Assembly: GCA_913054335.1 (NCBI GenBank) | Contig: CAJXHL010000007.1 | Span: 1 to 39,456, forward strand | Direction: 5' to 3' | Source of the DNA: an uncultured Gammaproteobacteria bacterium | Lineage (GTDB): Bacteria > Pseudomonadota > Gammaproteobacteria > PS1 > Pseudothioglobaceae | DNA: 39,456 nt | Part shown: positions 25,637 through 32,762 of the stretch, piece after piece | How the letters are laid out: the number at the start of each line of letters is the position of its first letter | Position numbering within the stretch: position 1 is the stretch's first letter | The notes under the pieces: generated by a model | The model's database searches: none | What the model saw: the letters and a program-made list of their open reading frames with translations, nothing else | Told to the model about the DNA's origin: nothing | Made by a program: the position numbers and the translations under genes

Positions 25637-25654
25637 ATGCATAGTGCTATGCAT
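25637..25654. promoter_or_regulatory. 18-bp palindrome between pta and the soeA relic
   Basis: ATGCATAG-TG-CTATGCAT is a perfect 8-bp inverted repeat with a two-base centre, in the divergent gap between pta (122 bases away) and the soeA relic (89 bases away). It looks like a dimeric repressor operator. The bound protein is unknown; the TauR-like regulator is one candidate but the sequence does not resemble the TauR motif. Confidence 0.4.
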
Positions 25655-25742
25655 CTATTTTGCAGCAAAAATCAGAAAGCTTTTGCTAATTAATTGCTTT
25701 GAAGGTAACAACAAAAAAGTATCAATCCTTTATTGATCGATA

Positions 25743-26301
25743 ATGACAGCACAAACTTGCCCTCAAAATATTGAATTAGAAGACCCTTTACCTCTGTTTG
25801 AAGACAGATCAAATCAAGAGGTAAAAACGACCACCTGTTATATGTGCGCTTGTCGTTGTGGTATCAAAGTTACTCTTGAAGGTAAAAAAGTCCGCTACAT
25901 TCAAGGTAATCGTAATCATCCCATAAGCAAAGAGGTACTTTGTGCCAAAGGCAATGCTGGGATTATGAAGCACGAGTCTATGGCCAAGTTAAGAGCGCCT
26001 CTTCGCCGAATTCCTGGCACCGAAAGAGGTGATAAAGAATTCGAAGTCATTAGTTGGGACGAGGCACTTGATGAGCTAACAGCTCGTTTAGAAAAAATTC
26101 GTGCAACAGATCCCAAAAAGTTGGCTTTTTTTCTCAGGAAGAGATCAAATGCAGGCACTAACCAGCCTTTGAGCTCAGCAATTTGGCACTGTCAATTGGT
26201 CTGCTCACGGTGGATTCTGTTCAGTCAACATGGCTTCTGCTGGACTCTATACATTGGGTCAGTCCTTTTGGGAGTTTGGCGAACCAGACTGGGATAACGA
26301 T
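25743..26301 (+). pseudogene. soeA: soeA remnant (sulfite dehydrogenase molybdopterin subunit), frameshifted and truncated
   Basis: The first ~130 codons are a good SoeA/DMSO-reductase-family N-terminus: TTCYMCACRCGIKV with the 4Fe-4S cysteines, VRYIQGNRNHPISKEVLCAKG and RATDPKKLAFF. A run of seven T (six would keep the frame) near 26126-26132 then shifts the frame. The next frame resumes the family sequence (SGRDQMQALTSL, TGA stop where Trp is expected, AQQFGTVNWSAHGGFCSVNM, SFWEFGEPDWDND) and homology stops near 26301. So there is a frameshift, a nonsense codon and loss of roughly the last 750-800 codons. SoeA oxidises sulfite to sulfate in the cytoplasm. SoeA over other family members is judged from motif similarity and taurine/sulfite context. 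Confidence 0.85.
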
Positions 26302-26737
26302 GTTTGCCGTCTTAAACTACCATAATGAAAGGTCTGAGCTGCTGCTTACATTAATCATGGCATTGCTTTGCTTAGCATTTATCACAAAAGCACTTTGTTA
26401 CTACTTCATAGGCAAGCCTTCAGAACTTAGTATTAAAACTGCAACTGGACTCTCCGCACGAAAAGTTCGCCTATTGCATACAGGTGAAAGTGCAAAGAAC
26501 TTCATAATGAAAGAATTTGGTTTTGATATTTCAGTTAAGAAAGTTCTTTGTTTTCGTTTGGCTAGTCTTTTATTAATTGTTGTTGCACCTGCACTTTGTC
26601 TGGCCTTATTCTCAACAAGCTTTAACTTTTTGCTAACTGCTGTTATTTGTAACTTCCTTGGCCTTATCGTGGAGCGCTGGCTTTTCTTTGAAGAAGCAAA
26701 GCATATTGTTAACCTGTATTACGTCAGAGAAGCCTAG
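26300..26737 (+). pseudogene. soeC: soeC remnant (DmsC-like membrane anchor), C-terminal part
   Basis: From about 26300 the frame reads MFAVLNYHNERSELLLTLIM followed by hydrophobic segments and ends VERWLFFEEAKHIVNLYY, the C-terminal signature of DmsC/NrfD-like anchors such as SoeC. About four membrane segments are left of the usual eight or so. It is joined directly to the soeA fragment, so the rest of soeA, all of soeB and the start of soeC are deleted. In intact operons SoeC anchors SoeAB and passes sulfite electrons to quinone. A short protein could still be translated, but without a partner. Confidence 0.78.
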
Positions 26738-26794
26738 AAATTATCCTTGTATCGGTTCTAGCCTTAATACAGGCTATAGCAATCCATTAAACAT

Positions 26795-26821
26795 AAAAAA
26801 GGCAGGATTGAATCCTGCCTT
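26795..26821 (-). terminator. Rho-independent terminator of the xsc operon
   Basis: AAGGCAGGATT/AATCCTGCCTT forms an 11-bp stem around a minimal loop. On the minus strand it is followed by six T, the right orientation to end tpa-ald-xsc transcripts 60 bases after the xsc stop. The plus-strand soeC remnant also runs into the hairpin, but without a T-tract. Confidence 0.85.
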
Positions 26822-26880
26822 AGCTGATAGGCATCACCCTATCTGTGGGCTATGAACTAAAGGAGTTCTGATGTTCGATA

Positions 26881-28653
26881 CTAGCGATGCAACTTATTCA
26901 CACCGTAGTCTTTGTATTTCTCTAAATAACGCACTGGCTTGCTAAGTGCGTCTTTTCTGAACGGGTCGCCCAATTCACGCGTACACATAATTTCAATAAT
27001 GGTTGTCTTGCCTTCATTCATCTGCATGTCAATGGCTTTTTTAAGTGCTGGACCAACTTCTTCAAGCTTGTCAACACGAATGCCCTCTGCACCCATAGAC
27101 TCAGCAATCTTAACAAAATTCTGGTCAGTTAGCTCATCAGCAATAAAACGCCTATCGTAGAAGTCCACTTGGTTCTTCTTCTCAGCACCCCATTGGCAGT
27201 TATGGAAGACCACCGCGGTGACAGGGATATCATGACGTATACAAGTCATGGTTTCAACCATACTCATTGCCCAAGCGCCATCACCAGCATAAGAGACTGC
27301 TGGGCGGTGAGGGGCTGCTGCTTTGGCGCCAATTATGGTTGGTAGCGCATAACCACAGTTACCAAAGCTCATTGGTGCAAAGAAGCTGCGTGGCTTCTCG
27401 AAGCGAAGGTAGCTGTTCGCCACCGAGTTGATGTTACCAATATCAGTTGATACCATCACATCTTCAGGCATCGCTTTTTCAAGTTCGCGAAGTACTTGTC
27501 TAGGGTGCAACCAACCTTCTTCCAAGTCTTGGATCATGTCCATGCTGTACTGATCTGTTTCATGAATCCAATTATCCAACTCTTCTTCCCACGCGACTTT
27601 TTCCTGTGCAATCTTAGTTGCTCTCTCAGCTTTTGTGGCATCGCAAACCAGATTGGCTGATGAGAGTTTCTCGGTGAGTGCTTCAGCCACTGCTTTGGCA
27701 TCACCACAAATACCCACAGTAATTGGTTTAACCAAGCCTAGCATCTTATGGTCGGCATCAATTTGTACAATTTTAGCGTCTTTTGGCCAATAATCCATAT
27801 CATGCTGAGGCAGTGTGCCAAACGGGCCTAGGCGCGTGCCTAAGGCTATAACAACGTCAGCTTTTGAGATTAACTTCATGGCAGCCTTAGAGCCTTGGTA
27901 TCCTAAAGGACCACACCAAAGTTCATGACTTGCCGGGAAGGAATCGTTATGCAGATAGGAATTAACCACTGGTGCACCTAAACGCTCAGCTAATGCCTTG
28001 CATTCATCAACACCATCAGCCATGACCACACCACCGCCAGAGACGATGACTGGGAACTTGGCCTGGGCAATGATTGCAACAGCCTTATTCAGTGTCTCTT
28101 CGCCACCGGCACCTCGATCAATTCGACGAGGTTGCGGAATGCTAAATTCACCATCAGCATAGAAGTAGTCTCTTGGGATGTTGAGTTGAGCAGGTGCCAT
28201 TTCACTCATGGCACGATCAAAACAACGACCGGTAAATTCTGCCATTCTCATTGGGTTAACCACATGACCTTGGTACTTAGTAAACTCTTGGAACATCGGC
28301 AATTGGTTAGTCTCTTGGAAGCCACCTAAGCCTATACCCATTGTGCCCGCTTCAGGGGTAATGATAACCACTGGGCTGTGCGCCCAATAGGCAGCAGCAA
28401 TCGCAGTAACACAGTTGGAGATACCAGGGCCATTTTGGCCAATCACAACACCGTGCTTACCGCTAACACGCGCGTAACCGTCTGCCATGTGTCCAGCGCC
28501 CTGCTCGTGTACCACCGGTATAAGGCGAATACCTGCTGGTTCGAAGATGTCCATGGCGTCCATAAAGGCGGATCCCATAATACCAAAGATGTCTTTAACA
28601 TCGTTTGCAACCATTGTTTCTACAAAGGCCTCGCTTGAGGTCATTTTTGTCAT
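26881..28653 (-). CDS. xsc: Sulfoacetaldehyde acetyltransferase
   Basis: The 590-residue thiamine-diphosphate enzyme has normal Xsc length. The catalytic glutamate is in VVHEQGAGHMADGYARV, and the ThDP motif starts GDGAWAMSMVETMTC and ends at the asparagine of FHNCQWGAEKKNQ. Xsc-specific stretches such as MGIGLGGFQETNQLPMFQEF separate it from acetolactate synthase. It converts sulfoacetaldehyde and phosphate to acetyl phosphate and sulfite in the cytoplasm. It has a strong ribosome site (AGGAG) and is third in the tpa-ald-xsc operon, 22 bases after ald. Sulfite must be exported or oxidised elsewhere because the adjacent soe operon is broken. Confidence 0.96.
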   Translation of the reverse strand: MTKMTSSEAFVETMVANDVKDIFGIMGSAFMDAMDIFEPAGIRLIPVVHEQGAGHMADGYARVSGKHGVVIGQNGPGISNCVTAIAAAYWAHSPVVIITPEAGTMGIGLGGFQETNQLPMFQEFTKYQGHVVNPMRMAEFTGRCFDRAMSEMAPAQLNIPRDYFYADGEFSIPQPRRIDRGAGGEETLNKAVAIIAQAKFPVIVSGGGVVMADGVDECKALAERLGAPVVNSYLHNDSFPASHELWCGPLGYQGSKAAMKLISKADVVIALGTRLGPFGTLPQHDMDYWPKDAKIVQIDADHKMLGLVKPITVGICGDAKAVAEALTEKLSSANLVCDATKAERATKIAQEKVAWEEELDNWIHETDQYSMDMIQDLEEGWLHPRQVLRELEKAMPEDVMVSTDIGNINSVANSYLRFEKPRSFFAPMSFGNCGYALPTIIGAKAAAPHRPAVSYAGDGAWAMSMVETMTCIRHDIPVTAVVFHNCQWGAEKKNQVDFYDRRFIADELTDQNFVKIAESMGAEGIRVDKLEEVGPALKKAIDMQMNEGKTTIIEIMCTRELGDPFRKDALSKPVRYLEKYKDYGVNKLHR

Positions 28654-28675
28654 TTTTTGTTACTCCTGTTATTAA

Positions 28676-29794
28676 TTAGTTGTTTAGCATTTCCAGTGCT
28701 GGGACGTAGTCATAATTCAAATCTCTGGCCACTTCCTCACAAGTCACTTTGCCAGAATGGACGTTAAGTCCAGCCCTAAGATGCTCATCATCGAGCAATG
28801 CTTGAGTAACACCTTTATTGGCAATATCAAGTGCAAAAGGTAGAGTGACATTATTAAGGGCATAAGTTGATGTTTTAGGCACACCACCTGGCATATTGGC
28901 TACACAATAGTGCACTACATCATCAACGACATAAGTTGGTTCGGCATGAGTTGTCGCCTTAGAGGTCTCAAAACAGCCGCCCTGATCGATTGCTACATCA
29001 ACCACAACAGAGCCTGGTTTCATCGCCTTGATCATTTCCTTGGTCACTAACTTTGGCGCCTCAGAACCGGGTATTAATACCCCGCCGATAACCAAATCAG
29101 CACTGATAACGTGTTCTTCAATTGAGCTTCGTGTTGAGAATACTGCATTTGTCGCTAGTCCAAATTGTTGCCAATGCTCTTCAAGTGTGTCAGGATTATT
29201 ATCAAGTACCCATACATTGGCGCCCATACCAACAGCAATATGTGCTGCGTGGCTGCCAACCATGCCACCACCAATAATAACCACTTTCAGAGGATCAACG
29301 CCTGGCACGCCGCCCAATAATGCGCCCAGCCCACCATGCGGGTGCTCCAAGTAATGTGCACCTGCTTGTACCGCCATGCGTCCAGCTACCTTTGACATTG
29401 GCGCCAAAAGTGGCAATCCACCTTTTGCTGAAGTAACGGTTTCGTAAGCTATACAAATTGCACCACTATCAACCAAGTCTTTGGTTTGCTCGGGATCAGG
29501 CGCCAAATGGAGATAAGTGTAGAGAATTTGCCCAGCCCTTAGCATTGCGCGCTCAGCGGCTTGGGGTTCTTTAACTTTGATAATCATCTCGGCAGTCGCA
29601 AAAATCTCGCTTGAGGTGGCAATAATTCTCGCACCAACTGCAGCGTAATCTTCGTTGCTGGCACCAATACCTAAACCAGCATTTGTTTCAACTAAAACCT
29701 CGTGTCCGTGGCCTGTGCATTCTTTAACACTTGAGGGTGTCAAACCTACACGATATTCGTGATTTTTAATTTCTTTTGGTACGCCAATAATCAT
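28676..29794 (-). CDS. ald: Alanine dehydrogenase
   Basis: The 372-residue enzyme begins MIIGVPKEIKNHEYRVGLTP. It has the conserved lysine in KVKEPQ, the catalytic histidine in TYLHLAPD, the NAD fold VVIIGGGMVGSHAA and the aspartate in VDVAIDQGGCFETS. It oxidatively deaminates L-alanine to pyruvate with NAD+. Between tpa and xsc it regenerates the pyruvate that Tpa uses as amino acceptor and releases ammonium, as in known taurine operons. It lies 25 bases after tpa. It also links to the dadA/dadX operon at 4.8-7.1 kb, which meets the same alanine pool. Confidence 0.96.
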   Translation of the reverse strand: MIIGVPKEIKNHEYRVGLTPSSVKECTGHGHEVLVETNAGLGIGASNEDYAAVGARIIATSSEIFATAEMIIKVKEPQAAERAMLRAGQILYTYLHLAPDPEQTKDLVDSGAICIAYETVTSAKGGLPLLAPMSKVAGRMAVQAGAHYLEHPHGGLGALLGGVPGVDPLKVVIIGGGMVGSHAAHIAVGMGANVWVLDNNPDTLEEHWQQFGLATNAVFSTRSSIEEHVISADLVIGGVLIPGSEAPKLVTKEMIKAMKPGSVVVDVAIDQGGCFETSKATTHAEPTYVVDDVVHYCVANMPGGVPKTSTYALNNVTLPFALDIANKGVTQALLDDEHLRAGLNVHSGKVTCEEVARDLNYDYVPALEMLNN

Positions 29795-29819
29795 GATAAT
29801 TTCCCTTGAAAAATCAGAA

Positions 29820-31181
29820 CTAAGTGTTCTCTGTTATTGCATTGTCAACTGCTTGGATAATTGAGTCGATATCGTTTTTTGTTGTGATAAACGCTGGGCT
29901 AAAAAGCAGCACGTTGTTCGCATTAACAAAATTACGATTACTGCGCCCAATCATCACTTTATTCTTCAAACAGTGTCCAGTAATCGCTATAACACTCTCA
30001 TCAGAAAGAGGTTCTTTTGTCTTTCTATCCTTAACCAGTTCTGCGCCACAGAATAAACCCTTGCCCCGAACATCGCCTATTATTGGGTGTTTTTCTTGCA
30101 GTTCAAACAACTTATCAATTAAATAATCGCCCATAGTATTGACGTTATCAAGCAAATTTTCACCTTTGATAATATTTAAAGTTTTAAGTGCTGCAGCGGG
30201 TCCAGCTGTACAACCACCAAAGGTAGAAATATCCCTGAAGCTGCTTAATGGGTCTGCTGGGTTTTGCTTAAAGTGCTCAAAAACTTTCTCGCTGGTAATT
30301 GTCACGGAAATAGCAGCATAGCCAGCCGCCAAACCTTTTGCGGTAGTCACTATATCAGGCTGAACTTCATAGTTTTGATAGCCAAACCATTTACCCGTTC
30401 TACCCAAACCGCAAACCACCTCGTCAATGTGGAGAAGCACATCATACTTTCGACAAATGGACTCAATGATTGGGAAATACTCCGGCACAGGTGGAATAAC
30501 ACCGCCGCCAGCAGTTATCGGCTCAAGCACAACTGAACCTACTGTATCTGGCCCTTCCTGCTGAATGACAGTTTCTAGAGCGTGCGCACATTCGATATTG
30601 CACTCACCGTATTTTTTTCCAAATGGGCAGCGATAGCAGCAACAATGTGGCATTTCAACAAAACCCGGTGCAAAAGGTCCGTATTGAGTTTTTCTTTGAT
30701 TTTGTCCCGTAGAGCTCAAAGCACCAATCGTTGTGCCGTGGTAATCTCGGTCGCGATAAATAATTTTATGCTTTTTTCCACCATTGTATGAATGGGCACG
30801 TTGGCGGACCATTTTGTAACCTTTTTCATTCGCCTCAGAGCCTGAATTTGAATAATAGACTCGATCTAGTCCAGGCGTTAAATCGGTTAGTTCTTTGGCA
30901 AATTGTGCACCGGGTTCGGAGCCAAAACTACCAGCAATATAAGGAATATCTCTCAACTGGTCAGCAATAGCATCCACCATGTCATCACGACCATAGCCCA
31001 GGTTAACTGTCCAAACGCCACCTGAAGTGGCGTCAAGATACTCATCACCTTTGGAATCGGTAACAACCATCCCCTTGCCTTTAACAAAAACCAAAGGATC
31101 TGCAGTTTCTAAAGCCTTGTGTTGTGTTAAATGATGCCAAACGTGTTTCTTATCATTTTGTATAATTGTGTGGTCAGACAT
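29820..31181 (-). CDS. tpa: Taurine-pyruvate aminotransferase
   Basis: The 453-residue class III PLP aminotransferase has the catalytic lysine in DIVTTAKGLAAGYAAI (near 289), the aspartate in LHIDEVVCGLGRTGKWFG and NSGSEANEKGYKM. The cysteine-rich MPHCCCYRCPFGKKYGECN segment (~175-190) is typical of Tpa. It transfers the amino group of taurine (or hypotaurine) to pyruvate, giving sulfoacetaldehyde and alanine. First gene of the operon tpa-ald-xsc, AAGGG ribosome site, divergent from the TauR-like regulator over 103 bases. No taurine transporter (TauABC or TRAP) is visible. Confidence 0.93.
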   Translation of the reverse strand: MSDHTIIQNDKKHVWHHLTQHKALETADPLVFVKGKGMVVTDSKGDEYLDATSGGVWTVNLGYGRDDMVDAIADQLRDIPYIAGSFGSEPGAQFAKELTDLTPGLDRVYYSNSGSEANEKGYKMVRQRAHSYNGGKKHKIIYRDRDYHGTTIGALSSTGQNQRKTQYGPFAPGFVEMPHCCCYRCPFGKKYGECNIECAHALETVIQQEGPDTVGSVVLEPITAGGGVIPPVPEYFPIIESICRKYDVLLHIDEVVCGLGRTGKWFGYQNYEVQPDIVTTAKGLAAGYAAISVTITSEKVFEHFKQNPADPLSSFRDISTFGGCTAGPAAALKTLNIIKGENLLDNVNTMGDYLIDKLFELQEKHPIIGDVRGKGLFCGAELVKDRKTKEPLSDESVIAITGHCLKNKVMIGRSNRNFVNANNVLLFSPAFITTKNDIDSIIQAVDNAITENT

Positions 31182-31266
31182 AGTCAGCCCTTTATTTATA
31201 ATTATTAATTACGAATTGTAGGGTATTGTTAGTGTCAATTTATCTTATCTATAGAACCAGAAAATA

Positions 31267-31275
31267 TGGACTTAA
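31267..31275. promoter_or_regulatory. TauR-like half-site in the tpa/tauR divergent region
   Basis: TGGACTTAA, preceded by TA, matches nine of ten bases of the CTGGACYTAA element reported for TauR of Rhodobacter (from memory). It sits 10-18 bases before the regulator's ATG. I find only one copy; the usual pattern is direct repeats, so a second degenerate half may be present or the call may be coincidence. Confidence 0.4.
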
Positions 31276-31284
31276 TGAGCCAGA

Positions 31285-32760
31285 ATGATGAATGAAATGT
31301 GGCAACAATTTTTTTCGCTGCGTCGCGACAAGCCTCGCACCCTTCAATTACAAATACGTCAACACTTGATCGATGCAATTAGTAATGGACTCATACGACC
31401 TAACGAACCATTGCCAGCCTCAAGAGCACTTGCCAAGGAGCTAAATGTAGCCAGAAATACAATTATAGCGGCTTACAAAGAGTTGGAGTTTGATGGTTAT
31501 ATCAATGCGCAAGAACGGCGTGGTTATTTTGTTAATGAAATAACTTATGAGCAGCTCTCCGGCGCAGGGCCTTCGAACACCACTGAAGTGGAACCAAACT
31601 GGCTGGATCGACTGATTACTAAGAATCCATCGACTAAAGTCAATATCGCTTACCCTGCGGACTGGAAAAAACAGCCTTATACCTTTACAGTGGGACAATT
31701 GGATAGTAGCTTAATTCCATTTTACGAATGGCGTGAAGTGGTTAGACACTCTTCTACCGTACCCGAAATTAAGAAGTGGAATAACGACCATGTCGATACC
31801 GACGACCCTACTCTTGTCAAGCAAATTCAGTCCAAAGTCTTGCCAAAAAGGGGAATCTGGGCTAACAAAAACCAAATATTGATTACAGCCGGAAGTCAAA
31901 ATGCAATTTATATTCTTGCAAGCCTTCTTGTTAATCAAGATACGAAAGTGGGTATTGAAGACCCAGGTTACCCTGATGTACGTAGTATTCTTAGCTTAAA
32001 AACAGGCAAAATAGAACCGATTGCTGTTGACAAAGAAGGCGTTATTGTTGATAACATAGATCCCAGTTGCGACCTAATTTATACAACGCCAAGTCATCAA
32101 TATCCGACTGGAGTCACAATGAGTATGGATAGGCGAAAGCAGCTTTTAGAACATGCACATGAAAATGATGTAGTCATTATCGAAGATGACTACGAAGCAG
32201 AAATCAATTTCTTAGAAAAGCCCCATCCATCGCTAAAAAGCCTTGACGAGCACAACAACGTTATTTATGTTGGCAGTTTCTCTAAAGCTTTTGCTCCAGG
32301 ACTGCGTCTAGGCTATCTTGTGGCACCGGAAGGTTTTATAACTGAGGCGAGGGCCCTAAGACGCCTAATGATGCGCCACGTACCAGCAAACAATCAACGC
32401 TCTGTTTCACTCTTCATTGCCTTAGGTCATTATCACAATATGTTTGCTAAAATTCAAAAAACCAACAAGGAGCGTTGGAATCTTATTAACGAGAAGATAA
32501 AAAATGAACCCTTGCTTTCCTGTACACCCACTTTAGGCGGGTCCACTTTTTGGATCAAGATACCCGAATCAATTGACTCTAAATTACTCTGCAAAGAGCT
32601 ATTCAAAAAAGGCGTTGTGTTAAGGCCTGGCCACGCCTCTTTTTTCTCTAGTAATCATCCAAAAAATTATCTACACCTGGGTTATTCAGCAATTAATACC
32701 GGAAAAATCAACAGAGGTATGGGGCTCCTTATCAATCAAATCAAACTAATGCTGGCCTAG
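31285..32760 (+). CDS. tauR: MocR/GabR-type regulator, probably TauR
   Basis: The 491-residue protein has an N-terminal GntR winged helix (residues ~10-80, ASRALAKELNVARNTIIAAYKELE) and a C-terminal class-I aminotransferase-like domain with the PLP lysine in IYVGSFSKAFAPGLRLGYL (near residue 332). MocR proteins sense amines or amino acids via PLP. Divergence from tpa makes taurine (with PLP) the expected effector and activator of tpa-ald-xsc, as for TauR. It could alternatively respond to the amines oxidised by the neighbouring dehydrogenase. ATG codons at 31285 and 31288 both fit; the ribosome site is weak. Only two bases separate its stop from the convergent dehydrogenase gene. Confidence 0.88.
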   Translation: MMNEMWQQFFSLRRDKPRTLQLQIRQHLIDAISNGLIRPNEPLPASRALAKELNVARNTIIAAYKELEFDGYINAQERRGYFVNEITYEQLSGAGPSNTTEVEPNWLDRLITKNPSTKVNIAYPADWKKQPYTFTVGQLDSSLIPFYEWREVVRHSSTVPEIKKWNNDHVDTDDPTLVKQIQSKVLPKRGIWANKNQILITAGSQNAIYILASLLVNQDTKVGIEDPGYPDVRSILSLKTGKIEPIAVDKEGVIVDNIDPSCDLIYTTPSHQYPTGVTMSMDRRKQLLEHAHENDVVIIEDDYEAEINFLEKPHPSLKSLDEHNNVIYVGSFSKAFAPGLRLGYLVAPEGFITEARALRRLMMRHVPANNQRSVSLFIALGHYHNMFAKIQKTNKERWNLINEKIKNEPLLSCTPTLGGSTFWIKIPESIDSKLLCKELFKKGVVLRPGHASFFSSNHPKNYLHLGYSAINTGKINRGMGLLINQIKLMLA

Positions 32761-32762
32761 AG

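Noticed and set aside
25743-26297. A complete 184-residue plus-strand protein
   Set aside because: After residue ~130 the sequence is frameshift noise; the neighbouring frame continues the SoeA homology, so it is one broken gene. A sequencing error at the T-run could explain the frameshift, but not the TGA or the missing ~3 kb.
26873-26947. 24-codon ORF with GGAG upstream (starts MFDTSDATYS)
   Set aside because: It overlaps the xsc 3' end antisense, is very short and has no homology that I can see.
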